From assembly GCF_025517535.1 (NCBI RefSeq), contig NZ_JAOPKC010000018.1:1-58053 (forward strand): a stretch of 58,053 nucleotides of DNA. The letters run 5' to 3'. The position numbers and the translations under genes were made by a program. This DNA comes from Halapricum hydrolyticum (lineage in GTDB: Archaea > Halobacteriota > Halobacteria > Halobacteriales > Haloarculaceae). The notes under the pieces were generated by a model that saw nothing but the letters and a program-made list of their open reading frames with translations, did no database searches and was not told where the DNA came from. Of the stretch, positions 1 through 7,504 are shown piece by piece (the stretch's first letter is position 1; every line of letters starts with the position of its first letter).

Positions 1-128
1 AAGACCTCTCCCGCTACGCCCGCCCCCTCCGAGAAGTCCTCGACCGCTTCGAAACCGAATCCGAACACGAATTCTACTTCCCCACCGGACCCGGATCCGA
101 GGAGGCTGCCTTCCCCGAGGAAGAGTAG
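1..128 (+). CDS. 3' end of an unidentified gene
   Basis: An open frame enters from the window edge (first full codon at 3) and stops at TAG 126-128, giving 41 residues ending in an acidic tail EEAAFPEEE. The visible part is charged, with DLSRYARPLREVLDRFETES followed by a Gly/Pro turn. This is typical of the C-terminus of a cytoplasmic haloarchaeal protein. I do not recognise the family from this fragment. It runs in the same direction as dcd, 125 bases upstream of it, but dcd has its own promoter. Confidence 0.5.
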   Translation, partial: DLSRYARPLREVLDRFETESEHEFYFPTGPGSEEAAFPEEE

Positions 129-205
129 CCGACAGGGTGTCGTTTTCGCGCTCGCGTGACACGGCCGACAATACGAGCGACGTGACAGCAGGATCCTCGC
201 CCCGC

Positions 206-229
206 GTTCCCGAGAACGGGAACCTTTAG
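206..229 (+). promoter_or_regulatory. dcd promoter with inverted repeat
   Basis: A 7-bp perfect inverted repeat (gttcccg / cgggaac, 206-212 and 217-223) abuts a TATA-like ctttag at 224-229. The box lies 25-30 bases before the dcd ATG, the spacing expected for a leaderless haloarchaeal transcript. The palindrome covers the BRE position, so it could be an operator. That role is inferred. Confidence 0.45.
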
Positions 230-253
230 ACTGCCGGGGCTCGGAATACGCGT

Positions 254-841
254 ATGATCCTCTCGGATGCGGACATTCTGCGACGTCTGGAAGACGGCGA
301 TCTGGTGATCGAACCGCTGGATGATCCGGACATTCAGATCCAGCCCGCCAGCGTCGATCTCCGCCTGGGGCGGGAGTTCCTGGAGTTCCAGCGAACGAAC
401 ATCCCCAGCATTCACCCCAACAGCGAACAGGAAGTCGAAGAATACGTCGAGGAGACTGTCGTCGAGGAGGGCAAGGAGTTCATCCTCCACCCGGGTGATT
501 TCGTGCTCGGAACGACATACGAGCGCGTCGAGATCCCGCCGGATCTGATCGCGCACGTCGAGGGGCGATCGTCGCTGGGCCGGCTGGCGATCGTGGTGCA
601 TGCCACAGCCGGCCTGTGCGATCCCGGATTCGAGGGCAAGATCACCCTCGAACTGTCGAATCTCGGGACTGCTCCGGTAGCACTCTCGCCCGGGATGCGG
701 ATCTCGCAGCTGACGTTCACCGAGCTGAAGACGCCGGCCGAGCGGCCATACGGCGAGGAGCGGGGATCGAAGTACCAGGACCAGAAGGGGCCGCAGGCGT
801 CGAAGATACAGGGGGATCGGGAGTTCGGAGGCGACCAATGA
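254..841 (+). CDS. dcd: dCTP deaminase
   Basis: This 195-residue cytosolic enzyme converts dCTP to dUTP for thymidylate synthesis. It belongs to the trimeric dCTP deaminase/dUTPase fold. Family signatures are visible: MILSDADILRRLEDGDLVIEP at the start, QPASVDLRLG, VEGRSSLGRL, and the nucleotide-binding HATAGLCDPGFEGKITLEL holding the catalytic Glu. Length is normal. The ATG at 254 fits the TATA box 25-30 bases upstream. The stop codon lies in an ATGA that also opens a 37-codon frame leading into the next gene, so dcd and the thiamine regulator look co-transcribed. Confidence 0.95.
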   Translation: MILSDADILRRLEDGDLVIEPLDDPDIQIQPASVDLRLGREFLEFQRTNIPSIHPNSEQEVEEYVEETVVEEGKEFILHPGDFVLGTTYERVEIPPDLIAHVEGRSSLGRLAIVVHATAGLCDPGFEGKITLELSNLGTAPVALSPGMRISQLTFTELKTPAERPYGEERGSKYQDQKGPQASKIQGDREFGGDQ

Positions 842-904
842 GGCGAGTCTCGTCTCGCGAGTCTGTCGTCGAGAAGCGACGTGGAGTTCGGAGGCGACCA
901 ATGA
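820..904 (+). repeat. 22-bp direct repeat across the dcd stop
   Basis: The 22 bases at 820-841, which contain the end of dcd and its ATGA, recur exactly at 883-904. The offset is 63 bases, a multiple of three. The second copy preserves the reading frame of the short ORF that starts in the first copy. It looks like a small tandem duplication of the dcd 3' end that has partly diverged in between. Confidence 0.85.
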
Positions 905-951
905 ACGGGCGCGAGCACTGCGAGCGATCGATCAACGGAGGGAGCCAGTAG
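838..951 (+). CDS. possible 37-residue coupling peptide between dcd and thiR
   Basis: A frame opens with ATG in the ATGA of the dcd stop (838-841) and closes with TAG at 949-951, whose last base is the first base of the GTG start of the next gene. The peptide is Arg-rich (starts MRRVSSRESVVEKRRG) and has a second in-frame ATG at 901 inside the repeated 22-mer. The double overlap suggests translational coupling from dcd through to thiR. It may be translated only for that purpose. No family is recognised. Confidence 0.4.
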   Translation: MRRVSSRESVVEKRRGVRRRPMNGREHCERSINGGSQ

Positions 952-1847
952 TGCGCTTCATCGAAGAAGTCGTCGTCGAGGAGTTCCTCCCGACGTTCAG
1001 ATCGCTGCTGGCGGAGGCGCTACGCGAGCGTGGGTTGACCCAGAGCGAGGTCGCAGACCTGCTGGGGATCAGCCAGAGCGCCGTCTCGAAGTACGTCCAC
1101 GGCGAGGTCGAGCGCAACGAGCGGCTGCTCGCGGACGACCGTCTGGCGGAGCTCGTCGAGCAGCTGGCCGACGGGCTGGCCGCCGGCGAGATGACACCCG
1201 TCCAGGCGCTGGTCGAGGCGGAAGTGTTCGTCCGGCGACTCGAGCGCGGGGACCTGCTATCGAAGCTGCACGAGGAGGCGTTTCCGCCGCTGGCCGAGTA
1301 CGAGGACGAGTTCGACATCCACGACCCCGAGAGTCAGCTCCGGCAGACCGAACAGGTCCGCTCGTCGTTGCGGCGCGGGTTGCGCGTCCTCGAAAACACG
1401 AGCGGATTCGCGAGGTTGATCCCGGCAGTGGGGTCGAACCTCGTGGAGTGTCTCCCGGACGCGAACGGAATCGACGACGTGGCCGCCGTACCGGGCCGGA
1501 TCCTCGACCTGAAAGGGCGGGCACACGTCCCGGGCAAGCCGGAGTTCGGCGTCAGCGAGCACGTCGCGGGCGTGTTGCTTGCCGCCCGAGCGGCCGGAAG
1601 CGACGCCCGCGCGGCGCTGAACGTCGGGTACACGCCCGAGACGGTCGAACAACTCGAAGCACAGGGACTGACGACCGCGCAGTTCGACGCCGAGCGCGAG
1701 GCCGAGACGGCGATCAGCGAGGCGCTATCCGACGAACCCGACGCGGACGTGCTCTACCAGACCGGCGGATTCGGCGTCGAGCCGGTCGTGTACGTCCTCG
1801 GTCCGGACGCGCCGACTGTCGCCGGGATCGTCCGAGAGATCGTCTGA
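951..1847 (+). CDS. thiR: thiamine-responsive regulator, HTH plus ThiN domain (ThiR type)
   Basis: The 298-residue protein has an N-terminal helix-turn-helix of the XRE type (about residues 22-50, GLTQSEVADLLGISQSAVSKY). A C-terminal ThiN-like domain of about 170 residues follows, with GSNLVECLPDA, GRILDLKGRAHVPGKPEFGVSEHVA and ARAALNVGY. In archaea such fusions act as thiamine-phosphate-sensing repressors of thiamine genes, whereas ThiN fused to ThiD is a thiamine-phosphate synthase. The presence of an HTH and the nearby thi4 favour the regulator. The GTG start overlaps the stop of the short upstream frame. A methyltransferase follows after one base. Confidence 0.85.
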   Translation: MRFIEEVVVEEFLPTFRSLLAEALRERGLTQSEVADLLGISQSAVSKYVHGEVERNERLLADDRLAELVEQLADGLAAGEMTPVQALVEAEVFVRRLERGDLLSKLHEEAFPPLAEYEDEFDIHDPESQLRQTEQVRSSLRRGLRVLENTSGFARLIPAVGSNLVECLPDANGIDDVAAVPGRILDLKGRAHVPGKPEFGVSEHVAGVLLAARAAGSDARAALNVGYTPETVEQLEAQGLTTAQFDAEREAETAISEALSDEPDADVLYQTGGFGVEPVVYVLGPDAPTVAGIVREIV

Positions 1848-1848
1848 C

Positions 1849-2511
1849 ATGAGCGACATGAGCCGCGTCACCGATTTCTACGAGGGGTTGGCCAGCTGGT
1901 ACGATCCTCTCGCAACTGCACCTGTGGTTCGTGGCTGGCGAGCGATGGCTGCGGAGGAACTGTCGCTCTCGGCCGGCGATACGGTCGTCGAAATGGGCTG
2001 TGGGACGGGCGCGAACCTGCCGTACCTGCGCGAGCGCGTCGGCAGCGAGGGACGGGTCGTTGGGATCGACCTCACCCCGGGGATGCTCGATCGGGCCAGA
2101 ACGCGGATCGAGCGGGCCGGCTGGGCGAACGTCTCGGTCTGTCGCGGCGACGCGGCGCGGCCGCCGGTCACGGAGGCCGACGCCGTACTCGGATCGTTCG
2201 TCGTCGGGCTGTTCGACGACCCCGCGACGACCGTCGACCGCTGGCTCGACGTGCTCCGTCCGGACGGTCGCATCGCGATCCTGGAGGCTGGCCGGAGCGA
2301 GCGCACGGTCGCAGCGCCGCTGAACCTCGCGTTTCGACTGTTTCTGCGGTTCTCCTCGCCGGGTGGCTGGCAGCGAGGGCGTTCGCCCGCCCGGGAACTC
2401 GACCGGAAGATCACCACCGCACAGGAGGTGATCGCCGCGCGGACGGTCGAGCGGCGATATCGAACCGCCGCGCTCGGACTCGTCTCGGTCACGTCCGGGC
2501 GACTGGAGTGA
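1849..2511 (+). CDS. class I SAM-dependent methyltransferase
   Basis: This 220-residue protein has the UbiE/methyltransferase-11 layout. Motif I VVEMGCGTGANLPYL (about residues 46-60) binds SAM, GIDLTPGMLDRAR carries the acidic residue for the ribose, and DAVLGSFVVGLFDDP plus LDVLRPDGRIAILEAGR form motifs II-III. The substrate cannot be read from sequence. It starts one base after the thiR stop, with a second ATG four codons later (1861), and is probably co-transcribed with thiR. It ends convergently with thi4, 45 bases away. Confidence 0.8.
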   Translation: MSDMSRVTDFYEGLASWYDPLATAPVVRGWRAMAAEELSLSAGDTVVEMGCGTGANLPYLRERVGSEGRVVGIDLTPGMLDRARTRIERAGWANVSVCRGDAARPPVTEADAVLGSFVVGLFDDPATTVDRWLDVLRPDGRIAILEAGRSERTVAAPLNLAFRLFLRFSSPGGWQRGRSPARELDRKITTAQEVIAARTVERRYRTAALGLVSVTSGRLE

Positions 2512-2556
2512 CTCGGTACCGCGCGGTGTGGTCGGTGCGGAGTTCAACTTGAGGTT

Positions 2557-3489
2557 CTAGTCGTCGGCGGGCGCGACGTCCTGGCTGGTCAGATCGACCG
2601 GCCGGGCGTCGACACCGAGTTCGTCGAGCGCGACTTGGGCTGCGCGCTTGCCCGAGACGAGCATCGCGCCGAAGGTCGGCCCCATCCGCGGGAGGCCGTA
2701 GGTCGTCGCGGTCGCCATCCCGGTCACGATCAGGCCGTCGTGGGCCAGTCCGGTGTGTTCGACGACCGCGTCCTCGCTCTGGCCGACCCACATCGAGTCG
2801 TGCCCGGGCGAGTCGTGCCCGGGCGCGCCGTAGCTGTCCTCGTCGGTCTGATCCATGCCCGTAGCGTTCGACTGGGCGTCCTGGATGCCCGGCGCGTCGA
2901 GGACGCCGCGCTCGTCGAGTTTCTTGACCGCCATGGCGTCGTGACCGGTCGCGTCGATGACCAGATCCGCCTCGACGGCGATCGGATCGACGCAGGTGAT
3001 CTCCCGGGGCAGCGAGTGCACGGGCGTCCAGTTCATGACGATTCCCCCGACCCTGTGATCCTCGCGGATGACGATGTCCGTGAACTCGGTCATGTTCTGC
3101 ATCTTCGCGCCGGCGTCACACGAGGCCTTGATCAGCCCCGAACAGGCTTCCGGTCCGTTTGCGACGTACAGTCCCTCGGTGTCTTTGGACCGCTTGTAGT
3201 CGACCGCCAGTTCGTCCAGCACCTGCTGGGCCGGATCCCGGACGGTGACCTTGTTCATCAGGAACCCGCCGAGCCAGAACCCGCCGCCGAGGTAGTTGTT
3301 CTTCTCGACGACCATCGTCTGGACGCCCCGCTCTGCGAGTTCCTTCGCGGCCATCAGCCCCGACGGCCCACCGCCGACGACGATCACGTCACTGTCTGAG
3401 AAATCCATGAACTCCTCGGTCCACTCCTGGCCGATCGCGCGCGTCACTTCCGCCTCACCGACGTCGCTGAACTGGTCGAATTCGGCCAT
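2557..3489 (-). CDS. thi4: thiazole synthase Thi4 (ADP-thiazole synthesis)
   Basis: Thi4 makes adenylated thiazole from NAD and glycine for thiamine synthesis. The 310-residue protein has an N-terminal FAD/NAD-type Rossmann motif VIVVGGGPSGLMAAKELAE (about 35-53), NNYLGGGFWLGG, and C-terminal GLIVTGMATATTYGLPRMGPTFGAML. Cys166 in REITCVDPIAVEA sits where the yeast and Haloferax proteins have the sulfur-donating Cys; methanogens have His there. This suggests a single-turnover suicide enzyme. The haloarchaeal insertion GAPGHDSPGHDSMWVG is present. It lies close to the ThiR-type regulator, a likely controller. Confidence 0.93.
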   Translation of the reverse strand: MAEFDQFSDVGEAEVTRAIGQEWTEEFMDFSDSDVIVVGGGPSGLMAAKELAERGVQTMVVEKNNYLGGGFWLGGFLMNKVTVRDPAQQVLDELAVDYKRSKDTEGLYVANGPEACSGLIKASCDAGAKMQNMTEFTDIVIREDHRVGGIVMNWTPVHSLPREITCVDPIAVEADLVIDATGHDAMAVKKLDERGVLDAPGIQDAQSNATGMDQTDEDSYGAPGHDSPGHDSMWVGQSEDAVVEHTGLAHDGLIVTGMATATTYGLPRMGPTFGAMLVSGKRAAQVALDELGVDARPVDLTSQDVAPADD

Positions 3490-3573
3490 ACAACTCAGTT
3501 ATATTACCGCGTGGTTAATAGGGTTTGTGGAACCCGTGAAGGTCGGAAAACCGAAACGGGCGACGGGCCGGCG

Positions 3574-4011
3574 CTACAAGAGGCCGAACAGGTTCGCCAG
3601 TGCGATTCCCAGGACAGCGGCGAACGCGAAGTGCAACAGTGTCAGGACCGCTGTCGGGACGACGTCGAGGTCGTAGACGCGACTTATCGCCAGCGCGTCG
3701 GCCGAAAGCGTCGCGGCGACGACGATCAGCACACCGAGTCCGCGAGAGACGAACCCCACACTCTCGAGTCCGTACCGGCCGAGCAGCACTGAGACGAGCG
3801 CCGGAGCGGGAGCGACAGCGGCAGCCTTCTGTGTCGGCACTGTCCCGATGAAAAAGGTCGCTGCGAGATGCAGCGTGACGGCGTAGAACAGCGTCGCAAC
3901 TACGAACGCCACGAGAAGTGCAAAGAGACCGCGACCGATCGGGGCCGCCTGAAGAGCGTGCGATCCCGACAGCGCGGACGGAGCGACCGCGTTCGTCACA
4001 GAGACCCACAT
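3574..4011 (-). CDS. small integral membrane protein, unknown function
   Basis: The 145-residue hydrophobic protein has about four transmembrane segments: near residues 28-55 (FALLVAFVVATLFYAVTL), 60-78, 88-108 and 118-143 (TAVLTLLHFAFAAVLGIALA). The short polar N-terminus has no clear signal peptide. No catalytic motif is visible, and I cannot assign a family beyond a haloarchaea-type membrane protein. It lies between thi4 and tbp, all on the minus strand, with enough room (84 and 24 bases) for separate promoters or a shared transcript from tbp. Confidence 0.65.
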   Translation of the reverse strand: MWVSVTNAVAPSALSGSHALQAAPIGRGLFALLVAFVVATLFYAVTLHLAATFFIGTVPTQKAAAVAPAPALVSVLLGRYGLESVGFVSRGLGVLIVVAATLSADALAISRVYDLDVVPTAVLTLLHFAFAAVLGIALANLFGLL

Positions 4012-4035
4012 GGCTTCACGTGTCGTGACCGAACG

Positions 4036-4596
4036 CTATTCGAGCAGACCGAGCTCTTCGAGTCGAGAGACGATCTTGTCGACTGCTTTCTCGGCGTCTT
4101 TGGGTTCCTTGCCGCCAGTGATGACGAGTTTCCCGGACCCGAAAAGAAGCGCGACGACGTCAGGTTCCTCGAGACGGTAGACGAGGCCGGGGAACTGCTC
4201 GGGCTCGTACTCGATGTTCTCCAGTCCCAGCCCGATCGCAATCGCGTTGAGGTTGAGGTTGCGACCGAGGTCCGCGGACGTGACGATGTTCTGGACGACG
4301 ATCTCGGGGTCCTCGTCGACCTGAATCTCCAGGTCACGCAGTTTGTCGAAGACGATCCGCAGGCTCTCGTGGACGTCGTCGGTACTTTTCGCCCCCGTAC
4401 AGACGATCTTGCCCGACCGGAAGATCAGCGCCGCGGATTTGGGTTCCTGGGTCCGGTAAACGAGCCCCGGGAACTGCTCGGGATCGTAATCCGCCCCCTC
4501 GAGATCCATGGCCACGCTCTGGAGGTCGAGTTCCTGGCCAATACCCGTCGAGGCAACGACGTTTTCGATGTTGATGGTTTCCTTGGGGTCAACCAT
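4036..4596 (-). CDS. tbp: TATA-box binding protein
   Basis: This is the general transcription factor that binds TATA boxes and recruits TFB and RNA polymerase. The 186 residues form two direct repeats of about 90 residues, each with the stirrup motifs: QFPGLVYRTQEPKSAALIFRSGKIVCTGAKS in repeat one and QFPGLVYRLEEPDVVALLFGSGKLVITGGKE in repeat two. The short acidic C-terminal end (LEELGLLE) is usual. The start MVDPKETINIENVVAS is typical for haloarchaeal TBPs. Two TATA-like boxes lie upstream. It is divergent from the tRNA methyltransferase gene. Confidence 0.97.
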   Translation of the reverse strand: MVDPKETINIENVVASTGIGQELDLQSVAMDLEGADYDPEQFPGLVYRTQEPKSAALIFRSGKIVCTGAKSTDDVHESLRIVFDKLRDLEIQVDEDPEIVVQNIVTSADLGRNLNLNAIAIGLGLENIEYEPEQFPGLVYRLEEPDVVALLFGSGKLVITGGKEPKDAEKAVDKIVSRLEELGLLE

Positions 4597-4622
4597 GTCT
4601 CGGGCTAACAGTCGTATTTAAG

Positions 4623-4655
4623 GCTTATAAAGGTTGGTATTTAATGTTTATAAGC
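4623..4655 (-). promoter_or_regulatory. tandem TATA-like boxes upstream of tbp
   Basis: On the minus strand two near-identical AT boxes, gtttataagc-like (4646-4655) and ctttataagc-like (4623-4632), lie about 27 and 50 bases before the tbp ATG. The nearer one is at the correct distance for a leaderless start. The cores read the same on both strands, so the farther one might also influence the divergent gene. Roles are inferred. Confidence 0.45.
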
Positions 4656-4701
4656 GAGGGTAGTCGATCCTCACGGACGAGACGCGGCCGCGATCGGGTC
4701 G

Positions 4702-4707
4702 TTTATA
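4702..4707 (+). promoter_or_regulatory. TATA box of the tRNA G10 methyltransferase gene
   Basis: The tttata at 4702-4707 lies 25-30 bases before the GTG at 4732. This spacing supports leaderless transcription and the choice of GTG as start codon. No in-frame ATG is available nearby. Confidence 0.45.
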
Positions 4708-4731
4708 CTCGTCTCGGGCAGTTGTCCCGAT

Positions 4732-5766
4732 GTGTACGTCCTCGAACTCGCCGGACAGGACGACGGGTTCGCCGTCGCCGAGGCAGCCACAGCTGCGAGT
4801 GACGTGACGCCGATCGCCGCGGGACTGGCGACGGCGCGCGGGCTCGAGGCGGGCTTCGAAACGCTCGCGTTCACCCATCGGGCGGCCGAGTTGATCGGCC
4901 TGACCGGCGTCACTATCGAGAGTGCGGTCGCGCTGCTCACCGCGGCGGGTATCGACAGGACGGGGACAGTCGCAGTGCGCGCGCGAGACGTCCGCTCGAC
5001 GACCGGGATCGACACGCAGGCCGCCGAGCGTGCACTCGGCGACGTGCTGGTCGAGCGCGGCTTCACGGTCGACCTGGACGATCCCGATCACGTCTTGCAA
5101 GCGCTGTTCGCCGGACGCGACGGGGCGAGTGCGGTCGAATCCGGCGGCGCGTCGCCGACTGGCGGGCAGGACGTAATCGACCCGGACGACGGCGTCTGCG
5201 CGCTGGGCTGGCTCGTCGCCGAGACCGACCGCGATTTCGCCGACCGCCAGCCGACAGATCGGCCGTTCTTCCAGCCCGGGAGCATGGAGCCGGCGCTGGC
5301 GCGCGCGATCGTCAACCTCGTCGGCGCGGGCCCGGACACGACGATCCTCGACCCGATGTGCGGGACCGGCGGGCTCCTGCTGGAGGCGGGTCGGGTCGAT
5401 GCGACGCCGATCGGCGGCGACGTCCAGGCGAAGATGGTCCGCGGAACCCGAGAGAACCTCCGCGCGCTGCTCGCGGGTCCGTGGCACCTTTACCGGGGAG
5501 ACGCGGGGCGCGTCCCGCTGGCCGACGACAGCATCGACGGCGTGGTCTTCGACGCGCCGTACGGTCGTCAGTCGAAGATCGAGGGCGACCTCGACGACCT
5601 CGTCGCCGACGCGCTGGCCGAGGCACGCCGGGTCGCCACTCGTGGTGTCGTTGTCGGCGATCGCTCCTGGGCTGGGGCCGCCGAGCGCGTCGGCTGGACG
5701 GTCGAGGCGACGTTCGAGCGACGGGTTCACCGGTCGCTGGTCAGGTACATTTCGGTTCTGCGGTGA
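4732..5766 (+). CDS. tRNA (guanine10-N2)-methyltransferase, Trm11/TrmG10 type
   Basis: This 344-residue enzyme methylates G10 of tRNA. The N-terminal half is a THUMP-type RNA-binding region (about 1-155). The C-terminal half is a Rossmann methyltransferase: motif I ILDPMCGTGGLLLEAG binds SAM, and FDAPYGRQSKIEGDL is motif IV. The usual tetrapeptide is (D/N)PPY; here it is DAPY. The preceding FFQPGSMEPALARAIVNLVGA matches the family linker. The GTG start fits the TATA box at 4702. The gene is convergent with the dephospho-CoA kinase operon, 16 bases away. Confidence 0.88.
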   Translation: MYVLELAGQDDGFAVAEAATAASDVTPIAAGLATARGLEAGFETLAFTHRAAELIGLTGVTIESAVALLTAAGIDRTGTVAVRARDVRSTTGIDTQAAERALGDVLVERGFTVDLDDPDHVLQALFAGRDGASAVESGGASPTGGQDVIDPDDGVCALGWLVAETDRDFADRQPTDRPFFQPGSMEPALARAIVNLVGAGPDTTILDPMCGTGGLLLEAGRVDATPIGGDVQAKMVRGTRENLRALLAGPWHLYRGDAGRVPLADDSIDGVVFDAPYGRQSKIEGDLDDLVADALAEARRVATRGVVVGDRSWAGAAERVGWTVEATFERRVHRSLVRYISVLR

Positions 5767-5782
5767 TGAATCGGTCGCCGAG

Positions 5783-6346
5783 TCACCGAAGAGCGAGCGC
5801 GTCGCGGGCACGACCGTACTCGCCGTGCATCCGTTCCAGCAGCGATCGGGCGTGATCTCGGGTCTCCGGACCGGCGGTGACGAGCACCATCCCTTCGCCG
5901 GGCTGGCCGTAGACGACGCTCGCGCCGTCGGGGACGGCCAGGATCGCCGGCAGCGTCGCCAGATCCTCCTCACCGTCGACGACCACGAGCGTCGATTCGT
6001 CGGCATCGATCGCCCGCCGGAGCGTCGACAGGAGATCCGCGGTCAGCGTCCCTGCGGGATTGGTCGCAGTATGCCGACTGTCGAACGCAGTCGGGCCGTT
6101 ATCGCCGACGACTGCCGCTTTGACGTCCTGTTCGACGGTTTCGCGTTCGGTCCGCTCGTCGACGAGCGCAACGGCTGGCGTGTGGCCGGCCTCGAGGAGG
6201 TGATACGTGACGATATCGCCGACCGCGACGATCGGGGTCGTCGCATCGGCTAACAGACGTTCAGCGTCGGTATAGACCGGTCCCAGCGGCGTTTTCAGTT
6301 CGCTCCGAAGGTCCACCGGGAGTTCGAGCACGACGTCCCCGGGCAC
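5783..6346 (-). CDS. GTP-dependent dephospho-CoA kinase (DUF359)
   Basis: This enzyme catalyses the last step of archaeal CoA synthesis, phosphorylating dephospho-CoA with GTP, and is unrelated to bacterial CoaE. The 187 residues show the family pattern: RSELKTPLGPVYTD near the start, VAVGDIVTYHLLEAGHTP, VALVDERTER, ATNPAGTLTADL, VVDGEEDLATLPAI and VVYGQPGEGMVLV. The GTG start follows the spt4 stop after one base, so it is the last gene of the aIF2-gamma / PIN / rpo7 / spt4 operon. Two other CoA genes lie near 53.4 and 56 kb. Confidence 0.92.
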   Translation of the reverse strand: MPGDVVLELPVDLRSELKTPLGPVYTDAERLLADATTPIVAVGDIVTYHLLEAGHTPAVALVDERTERETVEQDVKAAVVGDNGPTAFDSRHTATNPAGTLTADLLSTLRRAIDADESTLVVVDGEEDLATLPAILAVPDGASVVYGQPGEGMVLVTAGPETRDHARSLLERMHGEYGRARDALALR

Positions 6347-6347
6347 G

Positions 6348-6551
6348 TTAACGAACCTTCAGTGCGTACCTGCCGGGCTCGGTGATCTGCATCTCGCCGG
6401 CGATTTCGGATTCCTCGGGATGTGCGATGACGACGTAGCCGGCCCAGTCTTCCGTCAGCGAGGTCGATCCGCAGGCCTGGCAGGCGTCTTCCTCGGAAAT
6501 ATCCGAGTCCTGAACGCGATGACACTCTCGACAGACCAGCCGAGTCGCCAT
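6348..6551 (-). CDS. spt4: transcription elongation factor Spt4 (RNA polymerase E'')
   Basis: This 67-residue zinc protein partners Spt5 to keep RNA polymerase processive. Four Cys form the zinc site: CRECHRV (CxxC) and CQACGS (CxxC). WAGYVVIAHPEESEIAGEM and the end GRYALKVR are typical of archaeal Spt4. Its ATG overlaps the stop of rpo7 by one base (TGATG), which is the usual archaeal gene order. Confidence 0.95.
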   Translation of the reverse strand: MATRLVCRECHRVQDSDISEEDACQACGSTSLTEDWAGYVVIAHPEESEIAGEMQITEPGRYALKVR

Positions 6552-7123
6552 CAGTTCTCACCCGCCTGGGCCTCGCGTGCCTTCCGTTCCTCTTCGAGCC
6601 AGCCGTGCTTGCCCAGTCCGACCTGCTTTGCGGTGAGCCCGATCTTGCTGTCGCGAGGGTTGCGCTCGTCGATGGACTTGGTGACGATCCGGGCGCGGAC
6701 GGCGTCGCCGACACCGAGCGTCCGGTTGGAGTCGCGAGAGGCCAGCATCTGCCCTTCCTCGTCGTAGGCAAGGTACTCGTCGGAGATCTGGCTGACGTGC
6801 AAGAGTCCGTCGACGGGACCGATCCCGACGAACGCGCCGAAGTTGACGACCTCGACGACCTCGCCGTCGACGATCTCCTGCATCTGGGGATCGAAGGTCA
6901 GCGCGTCGAACTCGGCCTCGTAGTAGACGCCGGGCTGGTTGGGCAGTACCGACCCTTCGCCGATGTCGTGGACCTCGATCACCGAGACGACCGAGCCGAC
7001 GTCTTCGTCCATGCGACCTTCGAGTTTGTCTTGCAATAGTTTCTTGATCAGTTCTGGAGACACGTCTGCGAGGTGTTCGGGGGGAACCTCGACCGTGTCG
7101 CGGAGTCGTGCACGTTTGTACAT
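6551..7123 (-). CDS. rpo7: RNA polymerase subunit Rpo7 (E')
   Basis: This stalk subunit of archaeal RNA polymerase pairs with Rpo4 and binds nascent RNA. The 190 residues comprise an RNP-like N-terminal domain (MYKRARLRDTVEVPPEHL to about residue 80) and an S1/OB domain (about 82-165: GEVVEVVNFGAFVGIGPVDGLLHVSQISD). A charged haloarchaeal tail follows (KHGWLEEERKAREAQAGEN). It lies three bases after the PIN-domain gene and overlaps spt4, in the conserved translation-transcription operon. Confidence 0.96.
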   Translation of the reverse strand: MYKRARLRDTVEVPPEHLADVSPELIKKLLQDKLEGRMDEDVGSVVSVIEVHDIGEGSVLPNQPGVYYEAEFDALTFDPQMQEIVDGEVVEVVNFGAFVGIGPVDGLLHVSQISDEYLAYDEEGQMLASRDSNRTLGVGDAVRARIVTKSIDERNPRDSKIGLTAKQVGLGKHGWLEEERKAREAQAGEN

Positions 7124-7126
7124 ATG

Positions 7127-7504
7127 TTATGGGTGAGTGATAGCGAGTTTGTGCTCGCCGCGTAAACTAATTACCGGAACGCCAGCAGCGAGCAGACGTT
7201 CCTGCAACGGTCTGTCGTTCGTCAGGGCGTACTCGACACCCTCGCGCTGTGCGACCGCCAGCACGGCGTCGTCGGCGTAGTCCGGCGCTGCCTCGACCAT
7301 CCGGCAGCGATCGGCCAGGTCGAGGCCGACGCTTGCGGCCGTCGCCTCCTCGCTCGCGCCGCCGGACAGCGACTCAAGCTCCGCGAGCACCTGCGCGGGG
7401 ACGATCGGATCGACGGATCCGAGCAGCCGCTGCAGTTCCTCGAACACGCGGACATCACATTCGACGGGCATCATCAGCGCGTTGGTGTCGAGGACGACTG
7501 TCAT
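7127..7504 (-). CDS. PIN-domain nuclease (Fcf1/Utp24-like)
   Basis: This 125-residue single PIN domain has the acidic metal site: VVLDTNALMMP (Asp6), a central Glu in LAELESL, and ADDAVLAVAQ...ALTNDRPLQ. This is the fold of archaeal rRNA-processing PIN nucleases. The ATG at 7504 overlaps the stop of aIF2-gamma by four bases (ATGA). A longer upstream open frame is only a shadow of that gene. The order aIF2-gamma / PIN / rpo7 / spt4 is conserved in archaea, which supports a role in ribosome biogenesis. Toxin activity is unlikely, as no antitoxin gene is near. Confidence 0.85.
   Translation of the reverse strand: MTVVLDTNALMMPVECDVRVFEELQRLLGSVDPIVPAQVLAELESLSGGASEEATAASVGLDLADRCRMVEAAPDYADDAVLAVAQREGVEYALTNDRPLQERLLAAGVPVISLRGEHKLAITHP

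Noticed and set aside
5560..5590. DAPY in place of DPPY in the tRNA methyltransferase as a sign of inactivity.
   Set aside because: The second position of the tetrapeptide tolerates change, Asp, Pro and Tyr are kept and all other motifs are intact.
4648..6006. A 452-codon minus-strand frame overlapping the tRNA methyltransferase gene.
   Set aside because: It is the complement of a real gene with clear methyltransferase motifs. Its product is Arg/Ala-rich with no family pattern, a common shadow in GC-rich DNA.
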